Source: Ciona savignyi
Taxonomy: Eukaryota > Chordata > Ascidiacea > Phlebobranchia > Cionidae
Assembly (NCBI GenBank): GCA_000149265.1
Contig: CH003340.1
Span: forward strand, 73,366 to 137,365
Length of the DNA stretch: 64,000 nucleotides
Reading direction: 5' to 3'
The notes under the pieces are model-generated. The model had not been told where the DNA came from, did no database searches, and saw only the letters and a program-made list of their open reading frames with translations. Numbering within the stretch: the stretch's first letter is position 1; the number at the start of each line of letters is the position of its first letter. Positions 15,201-24,900 of this stretch are shown piece after piece. The translations under genes and the position numbers were made by a program.

Positions 15201-17262
15201 ACGTAAGGATTGCTTGGCCTTAGTCCAACTTGCACCTGGCCGAAATGAGTAGACGCTTGTATCTTTTTGATGACGTGCGAACGCTGGAAGCTCACGATAA
15301 TGATAAGAGAGAGTACACTTATGTGTCTTTAGTATAAACAGTCTGTTATCAATTAGAAACATAAAGCGAAAATTGCGTTAAAACTTATTGTACGAATTTT
15401 ACACAAATAAACATTTCAAGTTTAAAAATGTAATTTACTGTTGTTTGCATGATTTAGTTTTACAGATTGATAAATTAGATCCCGCTACGGTACGTAATGC
15501 CCTATTGAATCTATGCCTGCCCCAACTAAATTGATACTACTCTTTAGTTACGCCTATAATTGCGGAGATCATTTGATTTTCCAGACGCGCACATACACCT
15601 TTGGAGTGTAACATTTGTTTCATCATTTATTCCACGCGAGTAACAAAAGTCCAATGGTTTACGTCGGGACGATTAAATTATTTTATAAATCGGTCCTTTG
15701 GCCGCAAACCGGACGATTATACCCTAACCGGAAGCTAAGGAATTTTTATAGGATTGGGTAGGTCGGCCGATCCCCGATCAAAGGTCGAATGCCGACACCA
15801 GGTTCGGTGGTCTGACGTGAACTAATGGGGGCATTTGTTTGACGAACGAAAGCGTTGTTAAGTGTTTTTTGTAATTACTAAGTTAGTTGAACTGCCGATG
15901 TGCGCATTAAAACTTACTGAGAGATAGGTAGTTTTAATATGCTACCGTCTACGTAGAAGAGTATTCCTGAACAATTTTTTTCGCGCTCACGCGCGAACGG
16001 GTTTCGAATTCCTGCACGGCCTACAATTTGGAGAACTTTACGCCTATGTGCTGGATATGTATCTTTTCCGCATTATAATAACCCTGTTCTACCAAAGATA
16101 AACATGATTTATCAACTGGGTCAGTTGGTTAAGCTTGAGGGTGAAAAGACCTAACCTTCAGCTGAATGGTGGCTGGATAAAAAAAAATAAGTTAGCTAGG
16201 CCTACTTGTTTGACTTCCTGGGCAATTAATGAAGGCAATTAGCGGACATTGCCTTAATCCAGTAATTTAATGGGATGAACTAAAACTGTAGCATGTACAA
16301 CTACAGTCATTAAGTAATCTAACTATAATTGGTGTTATAACACTATATGCATTAACATCCTGTCCAGTCCCTATGACATACAGTACAGTTACCCAACACG
16401 GATTTGTAATTAAAACTTACCCAACCCGCAAGCTTCAAGTTGTGCGTCGAGATCATGGTTAGTATTGAATCGCAACATTTCCAACACCAACTTAACATTG
16501 TTAGAATGCCCAGCCAATAACCTCCAGTAATAAGAATCTTTGCGATGCTTGGCCAACAGTTTGCTGAAGTCGCAAATAAGGTTAAGCAATAGCAGCAAAT
16601 AAATATGTTATTTTTTTAAAACACCAATGTGTCATTAAACTGCGATATGTAGATCAACTTTGCCTTTTCTTGCGAATTCTATAAACGTTCACACTTTACA
16701 GAGAAAGTTTTTTATGGCGTTTATGAAGTAAAATTACGTTTATAAAAACAAAACAAACAACATGTACCGGTATACAATGATGACACATTACATGCAAGCA
16801 CAAGCGTTACGTATTTATTACTTTGGTTTTCCTAGAATTTATGATGCATTGCAGAAATTTTTTTAACTTTTTTTATTACTTGGTTTGGCACTAATAATTT
16901 TTTTTAATTAATTGGATTTGTGTTCGTATCTCTATTAATGAGAAAAAGCAAGATTTAAATAATCTGGTTTTAACTGAAATACTATGGTGAATGAAATTCT
17001 CTAAAATATTCACACAGATATTTTGACAATTTAAGAAAAAAACTTTTTTATTTTTGAGAACTAAACCGAAAAAGATTTTAAAAACTTACTGATCATAAAA
17101 TGCTTTAAATATTTTGATTTTCAATTTCTTTTCTTCAGAGATGAGAGGAACTCTCCCATTTCGTTTCTTTCCTTCAGGAGATTGTCTTCCTTTCAGCACA
17201 AATATTCTCGCAAGACGATCAACACATTTAAGGAAACTGTTGCTATTTTCATGGCCATCCAT
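207..17262 (-). CDS. TUBGCP6: TUBGCP6 (gamma-tubulin complex component 6), 3' end outside window
   Basis: GCP6 is a subunit of the gamma-tubulin ring complex that nucleates microtubules at centrosomes and spindles. Exons read on the minus strand: 17262-17090, 16563-16421, 14121-14001, 13560-13472, 13092-12986, 12828-12701, about 12295-12252, 11809-11584, 11052-10861, 10217-10093, 9480-9273, 8963-8739, 8374-8225, 7524-7351, 6551-6432, 6130-6007, 5378-5141, 4737-4637, 3887-3824, 3494-3390, 3067-2896, 1915-1792, 1138-982, 377-207; about 1160 codons. Phases agree at all junctions except around 12252-12701 (sequence gap) and inside 7351-7524 (one extra base). The first GRIP domain spans about residues 150-620, with the family pattern SVLHLLL, GVSLLTYLYEEALHS and GKSIELM. 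A Lys/Glu-rich coiled coil follows (ALWRIKRH, as in human), then an acidic linker, then GRIP2 with LRHFLLLEDGEF and FELRYSTPWPCNIVIT. The human 27-residue repeats are absent. GCP5 is excluded by these motifs. Start ATG 17262 is the first in frame. Confidence 0.9.
815..976 (+). mobile_element. SINE, 3' part, touching a TUBGCP6 donor
   Basis: Body and tail of the composite SINE. Its terminal atcctatcctat ends beside the donor gtaagt of exon 982-1138, about six bases into the intron. Confidence 0.85.
1928..2310. repeat. 30-bp minisatellite, 13 copies, intronic
   Basis: Thirteen near-perfect 30-bp units (core gatcatgtgaaattgatgg) start at 1930 and recur every 30 bases. Because 30 is a multiple of 3 and the unit lacks stops in several frames, long open frames appear on both strands. 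The array lies wholly in the TUBGCP6 intron between exons 2896-3067 and 1792-1915. Those exons join in phase (LVN-R-CVVQHF) exactly as the human protein is continuous there, and a strong acceptor (ctctcccactcag) sits at the array edge. It is therefore not coding. Confidence 0.93.
4488..4531 (-). pseudogene. Partial duplicate of TUBGCP6 exon 4637-4737
   Basis: The 5' part of the neighbouring exon is repeated here with a good acceptor (ctgtttcag). The copy reads IKEMKIKSKPTKEL against IKEMEIKSKPTKEL in the real exon; CCT/CCC, ACG/ACC and CTG/CTT differences are silent. The copy then diverges and meets a stop. Flanking sequence (gggcatttaaaagtc against gggcatttcaaagtc) is duplicated too, so this is a local tandem duplication with decay of the exon body. 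Confidence 0.6.
6558..6826 (-). mobile_element. SINE, near full, touching a TUBGCP6 acceptor
   Basis: Tail (tgggatattg) through tRNA-like head (gccagactaactcg). The tail forms part of the pyrimidine tract of the acceptor atcccatcctaacag for exon 6432-6551. Confidence 0.85.
7351..7524 (-). other. TUBGCP6: TUBGCP6 exon with a one-base frame break
   Basis: This exon encodes coiled coil from both ends but in two frames. From the 5' side it reads EQTRVREKEELISSSMEQF and runs into TGA after HSQLEEDSG. The frame required by the next exon reads AERRQNEMRINEYKK to the donor. The exon is 174 bases where phase demands 173 (or 176). The flanking exons fit perfectly, so the likely cause is an assembly or sequencing indel near 7445-7455. 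A real allele-specific frameshift cannot be excluded. Confidence 0.7.
8060..8192 (+). mobile_element. SINE, degenerate 3' part
   Basis: Matches the body (acaacacactgcaatag, ggtaac, gggcacgaggtaatctga) and a decayed tail; about 32 bases from the donor of exon 8225-8374. Confidence 0.7.
9788..10082 (+). mobile_element. SINE, full length, beside a TUBGCP6 donor
   Basis: Head with tRNA-like boxes (ggttattctagcgg, aggttgcgggttctgaac), body and tail. The tail ends about ten bases from the donor of exon 10093-10217. Confidence 0.88.
10265..10530. repeat. Dispersed repeat, copy 1
   Basis: Shares a long stretch with 25455-25712 in the same orientation (for example cggccgccaaacc and aagagtgt). Unclassified; in the TUBGCP6 intron 10218-10860. 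Confidence 0.6.
12409..12508. other. Assembly gap (100 N)
   Basis: Exactly 100 N, the usual filler for a gap of unknown size. It falls in TUBGCP6 between exon 12701-12828, which ends in phase 2, and the exon ending at 12252, whose best frame (STKRQTYYNWD) cannot be reached from it. At least one small exon is probably missing here. Confidence 0.95.
14394..16048. mobile_element. Non-autonomous hAT-type element, 1655 bp
   Basis: Terminal inverted repeats CAGTGGCGTAAAGTAC and CATAGGCGTAAAGTTC (13 of 16 match) are flanked by a perfect 8-bp target duplication, TGCTGGAT, at 14386-14393 and 16049-16056. Eight-base duplications and CA(G) ends are typical of hAT elements. No transposase frame is visible; only short chance frames lie inside. 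It sits in an intron of TUBGCP6 (14122-16420). Confidence 0.85.
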
Positions 17263-18161
17263 AATTTGCTTTGGAGAATTTTTACTAAGGCCAATAGCTT
17301 AACATCTCTTATGACTCTAAACAAATTTATTTTCTCGATATTAGTGAATTTTACAATTTCAATTTACTAAAAAGCATTGCAATAGTAAATTCAATATTAC
17401 TGCTTAATAAACGCAAAGTGAACTTATAAACAAACCAAATATAACTGTGCATGAAAATAAACTTATTTATACAGTCCATAAAGAAAACACCAATATGTAG
17501 AGTCCCACAACATCAACACAAAAAGATCATAAAACAAATGGAGTGAAATAGGCAAAAGCGGTCATATCATAAGTTTTGCGGTTATATTAATTTAGTAGGC
17601 CTAAGAAATATACAGGAAACCAACATATTCTTTTTAAATTAGAACATGCCGGGTGATAGTATCTACCACATTAGCACTATGGATCATTCAGGGAAATGGG
17701 TGACTTTACAGAATGTAAACCAGAATGTACTTAAAAACCATCACTATGGAAATTTATTGCGGTTGTAAACAATTAACTTGGTTATCGGCAAATTTATATA
17801 CCTGTAAAAATTTGCCTGTAACAGGTAATTTTGCAGGTCCACACAACCGCCCACACAGTGGGTACTAAATTAACAAGCAAGCCACAGCGCAAAAAACATA
17901 GAAACTGATGAAACTCAGTGAAAGGCATACTAGGGATCGTCCATAGGATATAGGTGTAAACCAAAGTAACATATGCAACATTAAGTAAAGCTTTTTGATA
18001 AACTTGTAACCAACAACATACCCACTCAACTTAGACAACTTAGTTATGTACACCACTGAATAAATTGATTTAACCAATACTACACAATGTTTCGTGCACA
18101 AATATATAATTTAGCTCTATTTTACACTATAACGGCTGCATTTTAAAACTCTTAGTATCAG
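17263..18161. other. Intergenic, TUBGCP6 upstream / CCDC124 downstream
   Basis: About 0.9 kb between two genes on the same strand. It should contain the TUBGCP6 promoter and the CCDC124 3' UTR. No convincing gene, repeat or poly(A) signal was placed; the spacing argues against a tight tunicate-style operon. Confidence 0.6.
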
Positions 18162-18842
18162 TTACTTCGAATTGTAGGATACACTCTTTTGATTCATCGG
18201 ATTTTCAGGGGATTTCTGCCAAGTTTTTCTTAAAATTTGTCGTAGTTGGGAAAGTTTAAGATTTGGATTTTCCGCTTTTAATTGGGGCATGTGCTCCTCT
18301 TCAAACTTTTTGAAGGAAGCTTTCATTCTACGCTCCGGGTGCCGATCAACTTCTTCTCCCACAGTCAGTACTGTAATAGCATCCGCCACCGACCGTGCTT
18401 CCACCGTGCCAGTCTCCGACAAGTTGTTTGCAATGGTTTGATTTATATTTATATCCAAAATATCGTCCTGTACTGCAATGTTTTTCTTTTTCAAGGACTG
18501 AGTTTTTTCTTGCGCAAGGTTCTCTGCTTTTTCCTTTTGCTTCTGAATCTCAATATCCGCTTGTGTAACTTTGCGCGGAGCTGGTTTGGCAGATTTTCCT
18601 GCTGAACTCTGATCCGCCTCATATAACTCGGCTAACTCTTTTTTCTTTTTTAAAGCTTCAATCCTTTTTTGCTCCTGAGCCTCTTTTCTTTGTTGTTTCC
18701 GCAAGTTGTTCCGGTCATCATCCTGCCACAATAAATCTTCTTCTTGCTTTTTCTTTTGTTCCTGCTTTTCAGCGTGTTGTGCAGCCTTCCGAGCTCTTGC
18801 CTCAACTGCTTTTGTGTTAGTTCCCTGAAACTTTTTGGGCAT
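18162..18842 (-). CDS. CCDC124: CCDC124 (Lso2-family ribosome-binding protein)
   Basis: Single-exon reading frame of 226 residues starting at MPKKFQG, the family's invariant N-terminus, close to the human length of 223. Residues 1-150 are a highly charged Lys/Glu/Gln coiled coil with the LLWQDDD motif (human AYWKDDD). The C-terminal block has EARSVADAITVL, DRHPERRMKASF and NPNLKLSQLRQIL, ending SPENPMNQ, nearly as in human. Known role: CCDC124 (yeast Lso2) binds idle 80S ribosomes and aids recovery from hibernation; it is also reported at the centrosome and midbody. An in-frame upstream ATG at 18947 would add a hydrophobic 35-residue leader not seen in the family, so 18842 is chosen. No frame damage argues against a dead retrocopy. 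Confidence 0.93.
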   Translation of the reverse strand: MPKKFQGTNTKAVEARARKAAQHAEKQEQKKKQEEDLLWQDDDRNNLRKQQRKEAQEQKRIEALKKKKELAELYEADQSSAGKSAKPAPRKVTQADIEIQKQKEKAENLAQEKTQSLKKKNIAVQDDILDININQTIANNLSETGTVEARSVADAITVLTVGEEVDRHPERRMKASFKKFEEEHMPQLKAENPNLKLSQLRQILRKTWQKSPENPMNQKSVSYNSK

Positions 18843-19054
18843 TACCGTTGAAGGGTTGTGTTTAACAGAAAAAAAACACGATATCTTGTAAATATTCACG
18901 TGTGTGTGTGAGACCAACAATGGGATAGAAATTAATAATAAAAGCAACTTCTTTTAAAAACAATGTGGCTAAACAAAGTATTCTTAGTAGGCTAGACTTT
19001 ATAATAGTGCAAAGTGCAGCTCGTGGACCTAGTAAGACAGGTATGATACTTTTA

Positions 19055-19347
19055 TAGGATATAGGATATTCATGTTTATCCCCGTGAATGGGAAAACCAA
19101 GGGGGTTAACACACGGGCAATCGTCAGGTCACCTCGCGCCCATCGTCGGGTTACCGGAGCTATTGCAGTAAGTTGTATATGATAGACACGTTCCTTCAAT
19201 TTGGTAGAACCCATTAATCCGATGGGTTCAGGCAATGTCGTAAAGTGCCTTGCCCAAGGACACAACCGACTAGCTAGCGACCAGTTTCGCACCTTCAACC
19301 TTTCGATTGAAAGGCGAAGCACTTAACCGTTAGACCGACGGGCCGGA
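19055..19347 (-). mobile_element. SINE, full length
   Basis: Complete from the ggatattcatg tail to the head ending gggccgga; one of the least decayed copies. Intergenic. Confidence 0.9.
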
Positions 19348-19883
19348 CCATAATAGTTATAATAGTAACAATCACCATTTTATATTAAAGAAAGAAAAAA
19401 CAAAAAAACAACATTATCACATAACATTATAGAATTAATGTGGGTATTCATTTTGGGCTATCCAGTATCCACACTGACGTTTAAAACGATAAACTAGGAT
19501 CAAACAATACTATACCTCTATGGATTTTAGCTGACGAAGGGGATTTCCCGCTTTAGGATCCCAAAGATATACCAAGCAGGGTGGAAAACCAGTTATGGTA
19601 TAAATATAGTCCTGGTTCGTGTTCACTTATATTTCAATTATTCGGCTCAAGGTTTTTTCGGGTTTAAATAATTTAAAATTATATTGTTTGCGTACCGGTT
19701 CGAACAAAGCAAAGCAACCGCTCAGAAATGGCTTCGGGTTTTTTTAAGTTTCGTTTTTTTTTTCGAAAAAAAAAGAACTCAAAAATATAGCCTGATATTT
19801 AATGTTAAAATTGGGATTACGGAAATCGGATCCTTTTAGGTCGTAATTTTTTATACGAACATCAATTTCGAAAATTCTTGGTT

Positions 19884-19990
19884 AGTAAGTCGCAATGCGG
19901 CCGAAAAGTTTCGGATTCGAAACTGGTTGCTTGTTAGTCGTTTAATGTTACTTTGGGAAAGGCATTTAGCGGACATTACCTATACTCGGT
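19884..19990 (+). mobile_element. SINE head fragment
   Basis: tRNA-like head and start of the body (gattcgaaactggttgc, ggcatttagcggacatt), ending next to the eL43 pseudogene. Confidence 0.65.
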
Positions 19991-20019
19991 ATTTAACTAC
20001 TAAAAGAAACTGATATTTT

Positions 20020-20294
20020 TTATTCTTGGTTCTCCCTCAAACGTCGAATGCTATATTCCACTGTGGCAGCGGTGGTAGTCTCAGGAACCCAAGCTCCACC
20101 AGCTATTCTCATATTGAATGACTTGCAATGCCAAATTCCGACTGCAACCCTCTTTAAATCATCCCTTCCACTTGGACCAGTACTTCGATCTTGTGTTGTG
20201 ACACTTCCATCCCCTTGATCAGCTTACGAAAAGAAGCACCATACCTTGTACTATATTTACCAATAATTACAACTTTTTTTGTCCTTTATGCCAT
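20020..20294 (-). pseudogene. RPL37A: Processed pseudogene of ribosomal protein eL43 (RPL37A)
   Basis: The minus strand from ATG at 20294 to TAA at 20020 follows the whole eL43 protein without introns: 275 bases against 279 in human. Codon 3 (Lys) has become TAA. The next part reads [19 protein letters not shown] (human KKVGIVGKYGTRYGASLRK) and SQH. One or more indels then shift the frame, and it resumes as AVGIWHCKSFNM, IAGGAWVPETTT and SIRRLRENQE. The zinc-ribbon cysteines are lost (CGSC is CKSF). The early stop, frameshift and lack of introns indicate a dead retrocopy; the functional gene must be elsewhere. Confidence 0.88.
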
Positions 20295-20923
20295 ATTGTA
20301 AATCACACAACGCAATAGTTTAGGTAATCCGACGGTGGTTGCAGGGTAGTTTGACGTTTTCCCTCTAAGAAGGCTCCCTCATGTATTCGCTGGTATTCTA
20401 GGGATTGTCAGCGTGAAAACTCTTGAGTTTCGCATTCATCAGTGTAACTTCCGGACTAGGTGCTGGCTCCTAACACCTGTCTTTGTGAGAAGCTGCAGTA
20501 TGCTAAGACGGTGTCTCTTATTCAGAGTTTGAAATAACGCGCCATTGACCAAAACTTTATGAATTTATTAGAAATTGACACATGAATGATGACGAGAACG
20601 AAAAGTCTTGAAATGAATTAAATGATCACAAATTTACTAATTTAAGAAATAAAAACAATATTTACCAAATTGTGACTGAACAGGAGCCAAAGCACGTCAT
20701 GTACATCTTAACAATAACCGATAATTCCAAAACATACTAACTAAAACTATCAAAGGACCGAAACCCTCACGATAATGATCAGGCGGTAAAAACGACCGTT
20801 TTATACTTCGTTGAAATGGCGGGAAAAAGGGAACAGGCCTACTATGGCGATCTTATTCACTTGTGACATCGATTTAGATATATACAATATGGCGACGATA
20901 AATCTTACAATGGGAAATAGACT

Positions 20924-21566
20924 GGCCAGTTATTCTGGTGGTTTAGTCATAAGTGCGTCGCTTTTCAGCCGAAGGGTTGCAGGTACGAAACTGGTCGCAA
21001 GCTAGTCGGTTGTGTCCTTGTTAGAGGCACTTAACAGACATTTGTTTTGGTTGAAAGCAGCATGTGCTAGGCTGCCGCGCCGCTGTTCTCGTTTAGCTGT
21101 AAAGTTTTGTAATCGCGGAGCAGTGCTTTGTGAAATAAAGGGTGTTGATTGTGCATCTGCTAGCTGTTTTTGTTGGGAAAAAGTTGCCGATGTACATATG
21201 GGTATGGGCTTAAAATTTTTAAACAAAATTTTGTAGGGTTTTGAATTTAGGTTGCAGACCCAAGCTTCAATTTTAAATTGTGAAAAATCTTAGACTTACT
21301 ATGTCAGGATTTTGAGTGACAGCCGTTTTTGTGAGGTCAGTTTGCATTGGAGAGATAGGGAGAATAATTGGTTGAACGCCTCCTTAACGGACATTGCCTG
21401 AACCCAGTGAAATGACGGGTTCTACCAAATTAAAGAAACGTCTAATTTATATACAACACACTGCAAGATCTCCTAGTCATCCGACAGTAGGTAATCTAAT
21501 AATTGCCCGTGTGTAAAAGCCTAATGCGTTTTACCAGGTTTTACCACACAAACATTCTATCCTACT
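20924..21566 (+). mobile_element. SINE split by a ~340-bp insertion
   Basis: Head half 20924-21042 and tail half 21383-21566. Both halves carry the SINE stretch cttaac(a/g)gacatt (21030-21042 and 21383-21395), as expected for a 13-bp target duplication around an inserted sequence. The insert is not recognised. Confidence 0.65.
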
Positions 21567-21690
21567 GTTTTAACAGCAGCAAAAGCCATGCGCAACCATG
21601 CATTGAAAAAACGTTTCCTTAATTGTATTTCTGCTTTCATTTGTAGAAATAATACACGTGATAAGATAAAGCTAAATGTACATTTTACGA

Positions 21691-21759
21691 CTCTTATATA
21701 AAATACGGTCCTGGTGACGAACCCATTATGGGTTTAAAACTTGGCACGTTTAAAAAAAA
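21691..21759 (+). mobile_element. tRNA-Ser-like SINE, 3' half
   Basis: acggtcctggtgacgaaccc, B-box-like gggtttaaaacttggc and an A-tail; the 5' half is missing. Confidence 0.6.
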
Positions 21760-21903
21760 TGAAGCTAAATTTCAATTTAATATAAAAAAAAAACGAAATG
21801 AGTACGCAGCTACTATACGTGTAGATATACACTATATTAAACAGGGGAAGTTTTTAAAATCATGATGAATAGTATATGTAATACTGTATATACAAGCGAG
21901 GCT

Positions 21904-24900
21904 TTACAAATGATCATCTTCAGTATCGTCGTAAATCATGGCTGGGTTAGATAACCCGTTTGAATCCAACGCGCGTTTTTTCGACCGGATCTTATAAACC
22001 TGGAACAGCGAACATTAGGGTCGACATTCGTGTTTATAAACGTCGAGGACGAAGAACACGGACAATCTTAAGATAACCAAGTGCAAGTGGAATTACCGGT
22101 TCTAAGGTAGTGCGTTGCAACAGTTTTTACCAACATATTAAATTACTGTATTCTGGTAACGTCACCTCAGTTCTTTGACATAAGGCGCAGGCTATATTGA
22201 AATGGAATATTCATGTTTATTCCCGCGTTAACACACGGGCGGTCGTCAGATCACCTTGCGCCCACGTTCAGGTTACCGGAGCTGTAGCAGTGTGATGTGC
22301 ATGATTTTAAACGTTTCTTGATTTTGGGAAAACCCACCATTCTAATGGGTTCAGGCAATGTCCTGTCCAAGGACACCACTGACTTGCTGGCGACCAGTTT
22401 TAAAGCTGAAACTCTTGGGATGAAAGGCGACGCACTAGTGTTGCCAAGCAGGCTATAGATGTCCGACAACAATGGTTTAGAGGTCATCATCTATCGCGTA
22501 ACTTTGCAACACAATACAAATGAGCTAAACGACCGAAGTAATAAAAGGCTGTAAATTATAAATGAATGGCAGTGGCTCAGTCGGTACGCCATGTCAGCAA
22601 CAATAAAGTAGATGGTTATGCACACGCCAAGTTTACTGCGCCTATTACTTAGGCAATGACATATAAAAGCACTTTTACTAAATAGTAGACTCCATTGGAA
22701 TTCAAACTCACCCTGACCACAATAAACGCACACATAAGCACAACAGCTAAGCCCATGGACACACATAAGACAAGTATACGTGGCTTTATTGATGTGGCGG
22801 TTGAAATATCCTGCGAATCAGACGATTGCTGGAGGCCAAACATTTCCGGTATTCTTTCTAAAAATAAACGAAATAAACAGCATTATTTTTTTGCAATGGC
22901 ACACTGTAAGAAAACGAGTGGACAACTGAAATCACGTAGATGGATGGAAGAAATGGTGAATCGGACTCGGGTGCTAATCAGTTAAACATAATTTATAGAG
23001 TGGTCATAGCAGAAAATGTGCATTGGTGGGATTCAAACCCAAGACATCAGGGTGCCGTATGCTAAATCGCCACAAAAGTTGTTTCACTATGTTGTGATGG
23101 TTTTACCATTTGGACCGTTTTATATAGAAATAAATGTCTTAAATCGATAGTGCTGACTATATTACTATCCAATCACTTTGCCATTTCCTTGAGGTAAATT
23201 ATGCTGCAATGCTACTGAAGGAATAGAATATTATGTTGGGTTTGGTAGTCAGACATCCGCTGAGTTTCCTACAGAACGAAAAAAATTGATTGGCTTTCGA
23301 CACAGTCACTCTCACTGAATAAGTTAAGAGTCGGACAAAGAAATGTAATATAATGTATAATGGTTAGTGACTTTAATTGAACTGTTTAAACTTATAATTT
23401 TTCGGCCTATAATCACCACTTTAAACTCACCGGCACATTTTGTTCCATCGAATTGTAATGAGCCAAAACATGTACATGTGAAGCCACCAATGAGATTCTT
23501 ACATGATGTGACAAAATAACCTTTGCAATTATGTTGCCCGGTCTCGCATTCATTTATATCTGTGGTTTGGATAGGATAGGATGTTCATGTTTATCCCATT
23601 AAATGGGAAAACCAAGGGGGTTAATGCACGGGCAATCGTCAGGTAACCTTGCGCCCACCGGAGCTATTACAGTGTGTTGTGTTTGATTAACATTCTTTAA
23701 TTTGGTAGAACCCATTAATCCGCTGGGTTCAGGCAATGTCCGAAAAGTGCCTTGCCCAAAGACACAACTGACTAGCTAGCGACCAGTTTCGCACAAGAAA
23801 CCTTTCGATTAAAAGGCGATGCACTAAACCGCCAGACTAACCGGCCGGACGGGTTAGAAGTCACTAGGACACAAAATAGGTTAAAATAGTTGTCACATCT
23901 GCCCAGAAATGAATTAAAGGCAAGAAAACTTTGGTTGAAAACACATCAATAATAATACCTGTGCACTGTTTTCCATTTCCCGAATAACCTTCTTTACAAC
24001 TGCATGAATATGATCCAGGCAAGTTGGTGCACATGGAGCCAGTTGGATCGCATTCATTAGGTTGTCCACATTCGTTCAAATCTGTGAGGTTTCGTTGTTA
24101 TGGCTTGGTTTCAAAATTGTTTAAAATGTCATTGTCCTTAAGTTTTTTTTGAGTGTTGTTTTTATTTTTTTTGGGTGTTATTTTTTGTTTTTTTTAGGTG
24201 TGGTCTAGTTTACAACAATTTTTGAATAGAGGGGGGGGGGGTCGAAAGTGACTATAAAGCTTGTATTGAATTAATACAAACAAAAACCAAGAATGAGACC
24301 GATCCATACTGTGATCTAAGCATTCAAATATGAAACCTTTTATAATCTGGAAGATAAATGGACCTAAATACGAAAACTGGTTTGTAGTTCCTAAATAACA
24401 ATAGCTAACCTAGGCTATGCATTGCTTCTTGTCAAATTGCTTATACTTGGTGTGCTTAAGTTAGGTTATACTGGCACCTACAGTTTATCCTGGTGGTAAA
24501 CCAACTGGACAATTTCAAACGGTACCATACCTTTACATAATCCATTTTCAGCTTTGATGTAACCAGCATCACACATGCACAAGTAACTTCCAAATGTGTT
24601 TTCACAATACGAATTGTTTGAGCATGGGCTATCTGACACGCACTCGTTTATATCTGTGACAATGGTTTTGTACTCAATTCAAATGTTATGCTTGGTAAAG
24701 GTATTTAATGTATATTGTATATAACGCAATCACAACCAAATGCAATAAAGCTTAATACTTTTAATTAACACTACCTGGACTCTACAGTACAATTATATGA
24801 CACACTGGTCCACATCCAAGGGGTTAACACACAGGCAAGTCAGGTCATCCCTCGCCCACCGTCGGGTTACGGGAGCTATTGCAGGGAGTTATGTACAAAC

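Larger units (their letters stand above)
18843..20019. other. Intergenic upstream of CCDC124
   Basis: Contains a full SINE (19055-19347) and a SINE head fragment (19884-19990). No further coding potential was seen. The CCDC124 promoter should lie just beyond 18842. Confidence 0.6.
20295..21903. other. Intergenic, repeat-rich
   Basis: Holds a degenerate SINE fragment near 20295-20370, a SINE interrupted by a roughly 340-bp insertion (20924-21566) and a tRNA-Ser-like SINE fragment (21691-21759). No supported gene. It includes the 3' flank of the TSP1/EGF gene. Confidence 0.6.

Noticed and set aside
16110-16370. Possible SINE copy in a TUBGCP6 intron; similar faint traces near 5530, 14230, 27780, 35700, 40960, 48240, 50200, 54890, 61840
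   Set aside because: Only scattered landmarks (cggacattgcc, caacacactgcaat) remain; too decayed to set borders, so not listed as features.
18843-18947. Longer CCDC124 start with a hydrophobic leader
   Set aside because: The family starts at MPKKFQG and the protein is cytosolic; the extension is 5' UTR.
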